Shown here piece after piece: positions 10,157-20,170 of a stretch of 22,511 nt of DNA. Positions within the stretch are counted from its first letter, which is position 1, and each line of letters begins with the position of its first letter. The position numbers were made by a program, and so were the translations under genes. A model generated the notes under the pieces. The model saw only the letters and a list, made by a program, of their open reading frames with translations. It searched no databases and was not told where the DNA came from. The stretch spans positions 1-22,511 of the forward strand of contig ADNK01000281.1 in the NCBI GenBank assembly GCA_000320545.1, given 5' to 3'. The DNA comes from Bigelowiella natans CCMP2755 (Eukaryota > Cercozoa > Chlorarachniophyceae).

Positions 10157-10237
10157 TTACAATAACCTGATCTTCTTTGTTTTTCCTCAACTATAGCAGA
10201 GAGGTGGAAACGTCACTATTCAAACCAGTCGTTCCAG

Positions 10238-12121
10238 ATGCGAAAGCTTCAAGAGCCACAAAAATCCCGGAATCCCGCAGTCCTCGTAATGTGTGGATCC
10301 TTCTCGCCTGTAACAAACCTTCATTTGTACGCAATGGACTCGGCAAGAACTTTCTTGCATCACCAAGACTCCAACTACGAGGTAGATTTTTAGAGTGCTG
10401 CTCCTCGCAGTATTGAGCCCGCTTAGACATGATAGTGGATAAGCACGGGGGTGGAGAGGACGAAAAGGAAGCATTAGCCTTTCTTCCCTTTGTGCTAGTT
10501 TTGGGCACTTAGAAACGGAACACATTTATTCGGCGGTGACATTCTAGGTAATTGGAGGATTCATGTCTCCTGTGAGCGATTCATATAAAAAAGAAGGACT
10601 TGCTCCCGGCGTACACCGAAAGACGATGTGTCATATGGCGTTGCAAAAATCTCCGTGGGTATGTTGTATATTCGATGATAACACTGAAAGGATACTCAAA
10701 ACGAATTTATAAGTTAACTCATCTTCCAGCCATCCTTTTCCTTGTCCTTTTTGTTCCAAATAATACGTCCTGATCCTCCCCTATGTTACCGCCCTCCTTC
10801 CCCTTCATAGATAGCCCTGCACAGCTGGGAGATGGACCAGATAGATAGATGGACTCCGACGAAATTGGTCATCGCTCCGATATGCTGAGAATCAAAACAA
10901 CATAAAATTCCTCGGTCAACATCGAAAATACATCAAGTTTTGCACTTTCAGACACAAGATATTTATGGCCTCGGTGCCGTAAACATTCCAAAATGCTGTT
11001 GATTCTTCTTTTCTCTCTTATCCATCTACTAATATCTGAATCCTAGTGCATATTTCAGGTTGTTCAGCGAATGCGTGAAGACGTATGCAACAGGCTAGAA
11101 GAATTCGGTCCCTATTTTCCCAATAATAAACAAAGTTTTGACTTTTCAATCACGTTGACTGACAAGAATGCTCGTATGTGCCGAAAGTTATTAGTGCTCC
11201 CAGTTAACTGGATCGATGTTGATTTGCTTCTTCCTCTCTTTTTCTTTTTCTTTTTCTTCTTATTTTTCCACCTCATCTTCCTCCTCATCCCTGCAGGTTG
11301 CACGCCATCAACCATAGAGAGTACCAAGTTCTTACTCGTTTGCGGCGGCGACTTGCTGGCAGGTCTCTCTGACGAGAAGCTCTGGTCTGACGACGATCTT
11401 GACTGCTTTTTCAGGTGTTCATTGACACCAGCCACTACTCCTTCATAGCAGCTGTTCTTTAATACTACCGTCACTAAATCAACCCAATCTGAAATCTTTT
11501 CATAGATAAATAAAATGTTTATACTTTTTTTATTTCTCTTTCCGCACCACAGCTTCATTTATAGTGCCTCAAAGTTTACGTAGCCCTTCTTTGATTTTAT
11601 AACACTGCGTCGCTAGGGACGGTATCTGCGTGCTGCCGAGACAAGGAACCGAGATTGACGAGGTACTGGTTAGCACGTAATTTTAGGGTGGAGATAAAAG
11701 AATCAAAGCCGGGTTGATGTCTCAAAATGCACCATGGATGGATGTCGGTGAACGACAACCTCCTGGGAGTATTTCTTTTAATATGGAACCAGTTCTTATA
11801 CCTACAGCGTGTTGACCATTCGAAATGCTATAAACATGCATACCTACTTACGATTCCGTTTACCACACTTAACTTGGTGTACTAATGTGTGCCGTGAATG
11901 GACTGCCCAAGTAGGTACTTCGCATGGAAAGAGTCGCTCCTTACCAACAGAAAATCCATGTCCTCCCCTATGATATGCCCAACAGTGTGAGCTCGACTCT
12001 TGTCCGTCACCTATTGAAGAATGGCGGCAGCGCCGACAGCAACCTTAGCTCCTTTGTAGACCTAGATGTTCTCGACTATATATATTGCCATGGTTTGTAC
12101 GATACTCGATACAGTGATTAA
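10238..12121 (+). CDS. NMNAT: Nicotinamide/nicotinate mononucleotide adenylyltransferase
   Basis: Joins ATP to NMN or NaMN to make NAD or deamido-NAD, the shared step of NAD synthesis. Exons: 10238-10381, 10548-10658, 10811-10867, 11059-11173, 11297-11414, 11617-11662, 11915-12121. They close in frame to 265 aa, close to the usual eukaryotic size. The nucleotide-binding motif is VLVMCGSFSPVTNLHLYAM (family GSFxPxTxxHL). Next come VIGGFMSPVSDSYKKEGLAP, an HRKTMCHMALQKSPW segment, LHSWEMDQIDRW, KFLLVCGGDLLAGL with LWSDDDL (family LLCGADLL...LW), and the C-terminal VSSTLVRHLL, matching ISSTxIR. The stop is TAA. No targeting sequence is visible, so cytosol or nucleus is likely. The ATG at 10238 is the first in frame in its exon; an upstream exon cannot be excluded. 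The donor after 10867 (TTG|GTCATC) is weak but phase-compatible. Confidence 0.92.
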
Positions 12122-13129
12122 GCCATAGTGGTGATGATGATTACGACTATTGAGGATTCAATGATTTTTGTCGCTTGTCTGTGTCCGATCGATCAATGAA
12201 AAAACAAATTTTCCAGGTTTGCATTGTAAGTTTATCTTATATTGTTGCTAAGTAACTCGTAGCGTTCTGTGATCAATGTTGGCGGCTGCGAGTGCCATGC
12301 CATCTACAGCCTTAATAAGCGCCATGCATGCTGCTGTCACAGTCTAGCAGGGTGAACAAGTGTGACTAGTTGTACGCGCATGTGTAGTCTAGACGTTCTA
12401 ACGTTGGGTGCACACGCCAGTGCACGCGTGTGTCACACAATGAGGCTTGACGTGTTGGTAACACATTGCACATGCTAGTATGAGCATGTCTAGATGCAAA
12501 GCTGCATGCTGCAGGACAGGAGCCATACTAGCATATTACCATGATACGCGATACGCCTAACACAAGCTATAGCAAGAGCCATTCCAAATTGCATGTGCGT
12601 GTATTTACACACTATATAATGATGATCGATTGGCATAGCTATGCTACATTGTTTGGATGGCAATCGAAAAATATTAAAATATTCATTACATCCGTCTCAT
12701 AGTCACATAGTCAATTCTAAAATTGCTAGAATTGGCCCAGATGCATGCGGGCACGCGCAGCATGTTCGATATTACTATCTACTTTCGTATCGCAGACGCG
12801 TTGCATGCGTAAGATGAATGCACGGAAACATATGCATAGCTTATTTGTTGGTCACATTGCTTTTCGATTATGAAAATCAACTTCGAAGGCACAAAAAAAT
12901 ACAGTTATTATGCAGAATGCTGCACGGTGTGATCCTCACATCCTTAAGGGCTATGGGCAATCAAAATTTTAAGTCCAGTATCCGAGGATTAACTGGTGTT
13001 GTCTGGTGGAATGTCCCCAATATTTCGCCTAAAATAAAGAAGTACGCATGAAAACATACAATCAACTTCCCATATTGTTTGCATGAAGGCCTGTCAGTGC
13101 TACTGCTGCTACCACTACTGCACTATTAC
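12122..13129. other. Tail-to-tail intergenic spacer 2
   Basis: Lies between the NMNAT and CNOT9 stop codons. The stretch from about 12280 to 12830 is dense in GCATG words and palindromes: CCATGCATGCTGC near 12322, TAGTCTAGAC near 12386, CATGCTAG near 12471, GCTGCATGCTGCAG near 12502, GATGCATGCGGG near 12740 and TTGCATGCGT near 12801. A 77-codon + strand open frame at 12818-13051 shows no recognisable features. The 3' UTRs of both genes should lie here. Confidence 0.7.
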
Positions 13130-14508
13130 TCACAAAAGCTGTTGCAGCCATTTGCGAGTCAGCTTTTCACTATCATCTTGAAGCTCCGAAGCGAAAGTGT
13201 TATCCCGTAGCTGGGAAGAAAAAAATAAGTAATCATTTTTTCTGAAATATATAGCACATTTCATTTTATTTTCAATTCAATAAATCATGGCTAGTGAGGT
13301 TTTTCAAAAGAGAAACATTGTGCAAAATTTTACTGAACCTCATTCGGAATGCACGTTTGGAGAGCCTCTCGTGCGTGCTTATTCTCGGACAAACGAAGAT
13401 AGCATCTACAAATGTGCTTGAGTAATCTCACAGATGGCTGCTCAACTAGTCCAAGAACCATTTTCCGAAGAACATCGCTCACGGTAGAAAATCTCTGTCG
13501 AGTATAAACAAATGAATCGTTCAGTGGCTTCTTTGATGAGGATGAATACATCATTGCTTCACCTCGAAAGTGTGGCAGATATAAGCCAGTCCCTGATCGT
13601 CTAGGAGAATTTTCTGTATAATGAACGTTGCGACTGTCTTTGATAGCTCGCTTCCATTGTCCTGCGGAAGGAAATACACATCATCTAAGGGAACGTAAAC
13701 TACCTTATCTGACTGCGGCTAAGTACCATAATGCGAAGGCACAATGGAATTATTTGCGTCTGGAGCAGGAACGTAATGACATCCGAATCGTCCATCTTAA
13801 CCAGAGCACCTTTGTGATGCACAGGGGGTTAGCATGTTTCAGGGCACAACGATCGGAGGCGCTGCTGCTGCTGCCACAGCTACTACCAATGACTCCCAGA
13901 CTGGTCAGGCGGAGGTACTCATATTGCCGGTAAGTGTACACTGTGTTCAAGAACGGGTACAAGTAGAGAGGGATATGGGCATTGAGAAAAGCACTTCGGG
14001 TGTCCGGATGGGAAGCAACACATTGAAGGAGCGCTAGTGCGTTGCAGCATCTGATTAACAAAACCAGACTTTCAGAGTAATCAGATGTCAATTGAATAAC
14101 CAACACTACTAACCTATTCGAAAGTTCAGAAGTTAATCGTGCCGGTGAAAGCAGCGGATATATTGAAACAATCTCTTGCAGTAAAGCCGCTATCGTTCCA
14201 AATGAATTCCACAGAATTGGTGCGAGCCCAGGAAAATCCTCCCTCTTTTTAGATAGTTCCAGCAACGCGGAGTCCCTTTATTTACATCACATCCATCATT
14301 CGTACTGATATCCGAATAAGTTAATGTACGTACAAGTATCTGCTACAACTTCCGTGTAGTACCTTTTCTCAACTTCTACGAGATCGTTAACAAGCTTGTA
14401 GAGATGGGAGGGGATGGCTGCCTTTTTCCCCTGGGTTCCAGTGGTGTTGTCGGAAAGAAGGGCGCCTGTCTCACGAGGTGCAGATTTTTCGTTCAAGCCT
14501 TGATGCAT
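13130..14508 (-). CDS. CNOT9: CNOT9/Rcd1/Caf40, CCR4-NOT complex subunit
   Basis: An armadillo-repeat scaffold subunit of the CCR4-NOT deadenylase that links it to RNA-binding proteins. Exons on the - strand: 14508-14363, 14275-14114, 14050-13887, 13809-13727, 13661-13563, 13494-13339, 13210-13130. They close in frame to 296 aa, against 299 in human. Family hallmarks are continuous: [126 protein letters not shown] and the C-terminal KWLQQLL. The N-terminus before LYKLVNDL (about 36 aa) is lineage-specific and polar. One intron is only 63 nt, a multiple of three, and has no stop (listed separately). The ATG at 14508 is preceded by an in-frame TAG with an acceptor-like context, so a 5' UTR intron is possible. 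Confidence 0.95.
14051..14113 (-). other. 63-nt stop-free intron of CNOT9 (exitron-like)
   Basis: Bounded by AATAG|GTTAGT and aatcag|A on the - strand. It is 63 nt long and has no stop in the CNOT9 frame. Removing it restores the family sequence LSNR-(V/C)CNALALLQ; keeping it would insert 21 mostly hydrophobic residues between the second and third coding exons. That it is spliced out in the main isoform is inferred from the strong conservation across the junction. Confidence 0.8.
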
Positions 14509-15201
14509 TTGGTCAATAATTCCAGAAAGAGTCCGCTTCTAAAAGCCGTTAATTTTAAAGGTGGGGTTATAACTGCAGGTTAGAAACTCCATGCAATAAG
14601 ATACCGAACTCTTGGGAAAAATAAGCGTCTCTATAAGTACTTACTTGCTATGGCCCAACCGTTGTAAGCCCGGTGGGTTTGTTAGAAGGGGCTGTTCGTT
14701 TGTGGATGTGAAGGATGCTGTGGGCGGACCCCCTAGCACTCGCTATCTTTCTCTCTCTTGCTGTTCTGTTGTGAGGCCGCTTTGCGATTATTTGTTATTT
14801 AACCGCCTGCTTCATGTTCGTATTTCGTCGAACTTTGTTGTCGCTATCTCGAAACGTATATACCCCCTTTTAAGTCCCCTCCAGAAACTCGCGGAACTCG
14901 ATGGGAAAAATCCTGGAGAATCTCCAGACATGCGAACTTCTTCGTACGCTGAAACGCATGCGGATTCTCCCCTGTGACAAAAACAAATTGTCATTTTCTT
15001 TCGATGATCTTTGTCGTCAAAGATAGTTTGCATCATATTTATCTCCTACGACAATTTTGTAAGGATTGTCGCAGTAGTAATTCAACCATATCATTGCACA
15101 TAGGCGCGCGACGTCGTCGACGTATGTTCGGAGATCGACCATCAGCACATTTCCATCAACCCCCTCGCGCGCTACAATAAGAAGACGGCTGACTACTTAC
15201 C
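14509..15201. other. Head-to-head spacer, CNOT9 / IDI
   Basis: About 690 bp between divergent starts, presumably both promoters and 5' UTRs. Two small perfect hairpins are visible: CTGGAGA-A-TCTCCAG near 14912 and ATCTTTG-TCGT-CAAAGAT at 15007-15024. A 121-codon + strand open frame at 14612-14977 has no protein-like motifs and lacks an ATG at its left end. Confidence 0.6.
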
Positions 15202-15830
15202 ATGGGGATCCTAGCTTGCAGACCAATGAAATGGGGACAAGGCATGAGCCAGGAGGTAATTGGGGAAGGTCGATGGATGGAGGGGTAGGGAGGGAGAGAA
15301 GGCGTTGAGGAATCCACATTATGAATAAGAGAGCGACGAGAACAAAATATATGTGTGTAATCATATCTGTCTCGTCTTCCTGCATGTGTATGATCGCAGC
15401 TGCACCGTCATAGACGCATGTCCTGATTAAGATGCAAATTTTCAGGACTTTATGAACAAAGACCAATGCATCCTTTTGGACACGGAGGATAACGTGAGTG
15501 GAGTTGTCGTTACATGCTCCTAATTCTGATTTGCCTATTCCTATAAACGTTACCACTGATTGGCTTCAGGTTATTGGGCAGTGCTCGAAAAAAAAATCGC
15601 ACATTTTCAGCGAGCTGGCTCCTAGGGGCATATTGCATCGTGCATTCTCGGTTTGATTTGAGTTCGCTATTTTTCACTCAACTAAGTCTTGATGATTTAT
15701 TTTTTTCACCTTGCAAACTTTTCAAGGTGTTCCTCTTCGATTCTGAAGGGCGCATGTTGCTCCAGAAGAGAGCGAACGATAAGGTCCATCACACTGCTCT
15801 ATCATAATTTAAACAACCACCGCTAATTAA

Positions 15831-15868
<38 letters not shown>

Positions 15869-18583
15869 GTGTGTGTGTGTCGTAAGGTTACCTTTCGCAG
15901 CGTATGGACAAACACGTGCTGCTCGCACCCCCTGCACGGGTGAGAACTTTCTTTCCTAAAGATACTGGGTGTGTGAAGGGGGTTGGCGAGCAACTAGATG
16001 TCCGTTCTTTCTAGTGAGTAACTTGTCTACGACCGTGCTCTCTCAGGTATAATCCAACCGAGGTTGACACTCAAGAGGATGTGGTATGTAGACTCATGAG
16101 CGATCAGCGCTACTACTCCGTAACCCCGTCGAACATAACATATCCTCATGGGCTAGGTTAAGCAGCAGTAGAAGAGCATGGGTGGGGGGAGAATGGTTAG
16201 GGCGATGACTGCTTTTCCTTGACTTGCAAATATATAGAAAAAGGGAGTTGCAAATGGGGTAAAGCGTGCCGCTGTGCGTAAGCTCTATCAGGAGCTTGGC
16301 ATTCACCCATCTCAGGTACAGTTATTGTCATCATCGTCGTCGCTATCGTCGATTTAGCCTTGCGTTGTTGCCTGCTGACACGGTAATGCAGGACAAGTGT
16401 TATAATTGCACTTTAAAATCTGTTCCCCGTGTTTTCTTATGCTGTGTGTGCTCTTTTGGTGTGTGCTTTTGATGCTATTTGCCAACGCTGATTGTGATGA
16501 TAAAAGGTGGAGCCATCGCGATTCAAATTCCTTACAAGATTGCATTACTGGGCAGCGGATGTCGTCACACATGGACCCAAGGTGGTGGCGTTGTGTGAAT
16601 GTGATATCTAGAGTAAAAAGAAGAAGGCCATATTTTTATCATTCGAGCCCCTTCTCAAAAATGCAATTGACGTTGCTTTCTCAAAAATCGTAGTTTCCTC
16701 CTCACCCCCAAAATAGCGCACGTGCCTCAGCCCTACTCCAATTTGACACATCAGGCACCCTGGGGAGAGCACGAAATCGATTACATCCTCTTCTATCAAG
16801 TAGGAGCAATGACGGCAGCAACACACGGCGAACACACCGACAGATCACTTCTTCTCACTTACAGCCATCATCGAATGCTACTTGTGCCGCAATCACGTTG
16901 CCGAGACACGCTCTGATAAAGCTGTTACTTTTGTTCTCGCCACCACCATCATCATCATCATACTTCTCCTCCTCATCATCATACTCATCATACTCATCAT
17001 ACTCATCATCATCATCATCAGCTGAAGGAGAACGAGAAGCTGGACATAAACCCTAACGAAGAGGAGGTACCTCAATCGATTTTTATGATGAGGAGGAGGT
17101 GGGAAAGGATAACGATGATGCTGCAACGAGCATTATTAAACGTCGATTGAGTATTGGTAGCGAACAGACGGCACGTGGGCAAGGTTGGGTTGTGGACTTG
17201 TTGCTCATCAATATTTCTTCTGGTTATCCCCCGTTCTCGTGTGTCGTTTTTCCCTTCAGGTGGACGATTATAAATGGGTGACGAAGGAAGAGCTGGTGAG
17301 CATTGCGGCTGCAGGCGCTGCTTATGCTGCTGCTAATGCTGCTACTATAGTAACAACACAACCGTATTGCGCTTTTCGAAGCAGCACAATCCGTCTGTTT
17401 GTTCCTCATAAACTTCTTCTTCTTCTAGGTGAAAATGATCGAGGATCCTGAAATGACCGACAAGGTGCGCTAACGAACATAGATATGTGTTCTCATGAAA
17501 AGAAATGAATAGACTACCGGCATGTATCCAACCCTGCATGCATCTGCCATATTTATTTTCCCGTCGCGCTGAATGATTCCCGTCGGGTCAATTCGGGTCC
17601 TTCATCACCACCACCACCACCACCACTCATCCTTCTTGAAAACATCTCACAGAACGGCAGGAAGCTGCTATGGTCTCCCTGGTTCAGAATCATCGTCGAG
17701 CGTTTCCTAGCCCCGCTCTGGTGCGCATGGCAACTTTATAAACCACACCCATGATGACATTATCAATCACAACGCCAAAAGTGTACGCATGCATGCGCGA
17801 CGAGAGACGCCCAACCACGCGATCTACCTAATCATCACCACCCCAGCAAAAAGTCTGACCACTGCTCGGTTTTTACTTTATCGGTGACAATCAGGTGGAA
17901 GGATCTAAAGCTAACGCTGGGGACAGACCAATTTGTAGACGGGTACTATTTTAGATGAAAACGAAGCCGTTGTTTTGGGTAGGAGGAGTAGAGGAGGAGG
18001 AAGAGGAGAGGTGTGCGGAAGGAGTTGTGGGATAGCAGTATTACTAAGAGAGGGGCCGCCCAGAATTGCTTGTTTTTGAACGAGTGAGAACCTACCATGA
18101 CCACTCTGCCAAAAACATCATAGGAAAATCCACCGATTCGACTGTTCCGAAGAGCATTTTGGGGGCGCAGGTTGTACACCATCACACCTCCCTTTCTCCT
18201 CCTCCTCCTCCTCCCCCTCTCAACCCCTCTTAATTCATGTTAGCGTATTGCATTTGGACGGATAAAGACATTTCAACCCGTGTTGTATTTCGTTCTTCAA
18301 CATAGCCCACTCAACCTGATCCATGACTGCTGCCGCTGCTGCTGCTGCTGCATCATCAATGATTGCTTTGGATTTTATATATTTATTACTACGTCTAACC
18401 CAATCGATCCTTCCTTCTCTTCTTCTTTGTTCTTCTTCTTCCTCCTCCCTATTCCGTTTCTCCCCCCCCTTCTTGTTTTCCATCTCCTTAGGCCACGCTG
18501 GCCCATGGCTCAGTAAACTCGAAAAGACGAGAGCGCAAGAAGAGAGCAAGCAAGAGAAAAAGAAAACGGTTGACGAGTACTGA
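15202..18583 (+). CDS. IDI: Type I isopentenyl-diphosphate delta-isomerase
   Basis: Interconverts IPP and DMAPP in isoprenoid synthesis; a Nudix-fold enzyme. Exons: 15202-15255, 15446-15493, 15570-15650, 15727-15783, 15887-15939, 16047-16080, 16238-16315, 16507-16581, 16755-16799, 17022-17066, 17260-17295, 17429-17464, 17653-17720, 17895-17942, 18124-18170, 18492-18583. They close in frame to 298 aa. Signatures in order: MSQEDFMNKDQCILLD, GILHRAFS-VFLFDSEGRMLLQKR, TNTCCSHPLHGYNPTEVD (catalytic Cys, residue 92), the Nudix-like GVKRAAVRKLYQELGI, FKFLTRLHYWAADVVTHGPK, APWGEHEIDYILFYQ (catalytic Glu), YKWVTKEEL and LLWSPWFRIIVERFL. The end is FVDGKIHRFDCSEEHF, then a Gly-rich FGGAGHAGPWL and a charged tail ending TVDEY. 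No transit peptide is seen at the ATG, which follows an in-frame TGA. In diatoms and haptophytes IDI can be fused to squalene synthase; here it ends without fusion. If the last donor is not used, a shorter C-terminus would stop at 17958. Confidence 0.95.
15833..15880. repeat. (TG)n microsatellite abutting an IDI acceptor
   Basis: About 22 TG units with one CG change. It ends only 6 nt before the exon at 15887 (TGTGT-CGTAAG|GTTACC) and fills the last half of the intron. Confidence 0.92.
16941..17021. repeat. (ATC/TCA)n tract forming an IDI intron 3' end
   Basis: CCACCATCATCATC is followed by TCATCATAC units, and the last TCATCATCAG itself supplies the acceptor AG for the exon at 17022. Confidence 0.9.
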
Positions 18584-19784
18584 GCCGTAGCCTATTTGTT
18601 ACCGGAAAGAGGAGAAGATTCCTAATGCCTGCTTGCTTCATACGAAATGATTGTCATGCATGGCTACATAGCATGAATGTAGACAGGGAATCGATCCCTC
18701 TCCCATTGTGTCTCATCATCATCATAATGGCTCATCATCATCGCATGCGAGCACAAATGAAAGCAAAGCCGCATGCTTACGAGTGGCCATCTTTTCATGT
18801 GTTGCATGGCATGTGCATGCTAGCATTTACGATACTCGCGGCGCTGCTAGACATCACCACACATGCATAACTAGACTTTGCCGTCAGCAAAGCGACAGCG
18901 ATGATTGATTGCAAGCGAATTCAAAGCTGACTTGTTGCGTCGTATGCAGACAGGCTCGACTATGGCAGCTGACTAGTGCTGTGTCAATGAAGAGTCAAAG
19001 TTTTTCACACAGCTCGCACATGCGATACGATGCCTGGTGATGCAGCTAGCATAGCTACGCAACGGAATGGTGCTGAGCGATGTCGCATTTTGTAACAGCT
19101 AAGCAATCCAACGTACCGCACCGTGCGTTATAGCTAGCCGAGTGCAGCGCGTATCGTACGCTATAAGCATGTGTATATTCAAGCAAAAGTTATCAACCTG
19201 AGCAAATGCCCTATTTTTTATCTTGTAATTGTACAGCACCGTCTTCTACTCCTATATCTCCACCATCATGCATCACGCTCCTTATTCTAATCATTTTGCC
19301 AGACTTTGTTATCACTGCTAAGTAATTCTATATTCAATTCGTCTGAAGATATAGTTGCGAATATCGTCAGAGAGAGAGGAAGACGAATAAGAGCACCGTG
19401 TGGGTTCGATGTCGCTACCTATGGATGATTACACTCCACAAGCGAGAAACTCAGCCATTCTGACGATTCTTTACTGTGGCCAAATTTAGAGAGTTAATAT
19501 CACGTTGCCAGTCTCTCGCCGATTCTAGATAGGTCATCGCTCTTATTCCTAGAAATCCTTTGCGAAGACGATTGCGTTGAATCCGAGAAATCAGATGGTA
19601 GAACAGGTGTTGAGCTGTATAAGATAGATAATCACACAAGACCCTCATCAACCCTGCTATTCTTACAAATAACTATTCATGACGTTGGCATCAAAGGACG
19701 CAGTTACGAAGTTAGCATTACTCTTAAATCACGATGCCACCGCTGCCACTACTGTTGTTTTGGCATTGTGCTTTAAAGGGCAAA
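18584..19784. other. Tail-to-tail intergenic spacer 3
   Basis: Lies between the IDI stop and the channel stop. From 18625 to about 19170 it is rich in GCATG and CTAG words: GTCATGCATGGC near 18653, TCGCATGCGAG near 18741, TTGCATGGCATGTGCATGC then TAGC (18802-18824), CAGCTAGCATAGCTACG near 19042 and TATAGCTAGCC near 19129. The right part (19451-19643) holds a possible extra exon of the channel gene. Texture matches spacers 1 and 2. Confidence 0.7.
19451..19643 (-). CDS. Possible alternative 3' exon of the channel gene
   Basis: A 64-codon - strand open frame including LFYHLISRIQRNRLRKGFLG and TYLESARDWQRDINSLNL, basic and helix-like, ending at a stop. A donor-like AG|GTGATT sits exactly over the channel's last codons (19789/19788), and an acceptor-like gatgag|G at 19644/19643 would join it in frame through a 145-nt intron. 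It could therefore be an alternative C-terminus or chance. Confidence 0.25.
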
Positions 19785-20120
19785 TCACCTTTGATATCCC
19801 ATGCCTTTCGAATGGGTTGTTCGGAACGCTGAAGCTCCGTTTCCTGGAAGCGAGGTCACAGAATTCTTATTGAAATTATTATTATGATTTCTTTTTGCTG
19901 CGAGCATCGTCATCACGGAGCCTCTTCGGAAAGCCAAAAGTGTCGAGTTTCGTCTAGCTTTCATGCTCAATACTCTCTTGTGTGAGGGAGTAGCAGTCTT
20001 CGCAGCCACATTTTTCGACGGTTCTTTGCCGCTTAAAAGAGGGTTTTCAACCGGACTCGTGTTGATGTGAGCCTGAATGCGCGAGCGGACCTAGGGTATG
20101 GCGAATAATACACACCCGCA

Positions 20121-20170
<50 letters not shown>

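Larger units (their letters stand above)
9561..10237. other. Head-to-head spacer, plastid-protein gene / NMNAT
   Basis: About 680 bp between two divergent starts, so it should hold both promoters. Visible are a TATAAA about 85 bp before the NMNAT ATG and a small - strand ORF (9906-10121). NMNAT could have an extra 5' exon here, but none was found. Confidence 0.6.

Noticed and set aside
10191-10508. 105-codon - strand open frame that looks protein-like
   Set aside because: It lies opposite the NMNAT exon encoding the GSFSPVTNLH nucleotide-binding motif, which is unmistakable on the + strand. The - strand frame is its antisense shadow.
14612-14977. 121-codon + strand frame between CNOT9 and IDI
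   Set aside because: No ATG at its left end and no recognisable motif; it lies in the divergent promoter region.
17943-17958. IDI ending at the TGA at 17956-17958
   Set aside because: It gives a C-terminus without the conserved IHRF-type end. Using the GG|GTACTA donor leads in frame to KIHRFDCSEEHF and a final exon with a good acceptor. It remains a possible minor isoform.
17946-18549. Two - strand open frames (MVYNLRPQNALRN... and a poly-Ala frame ending KCNTLT), considered as a separate gene
   Set aside because: The first is antisense to the IDI exon 18124-18170, and the second lies over the following intron, with its Ala run coming from a GCT repeat. Joining the + strand exons completes the IDI C-terminus in frame.
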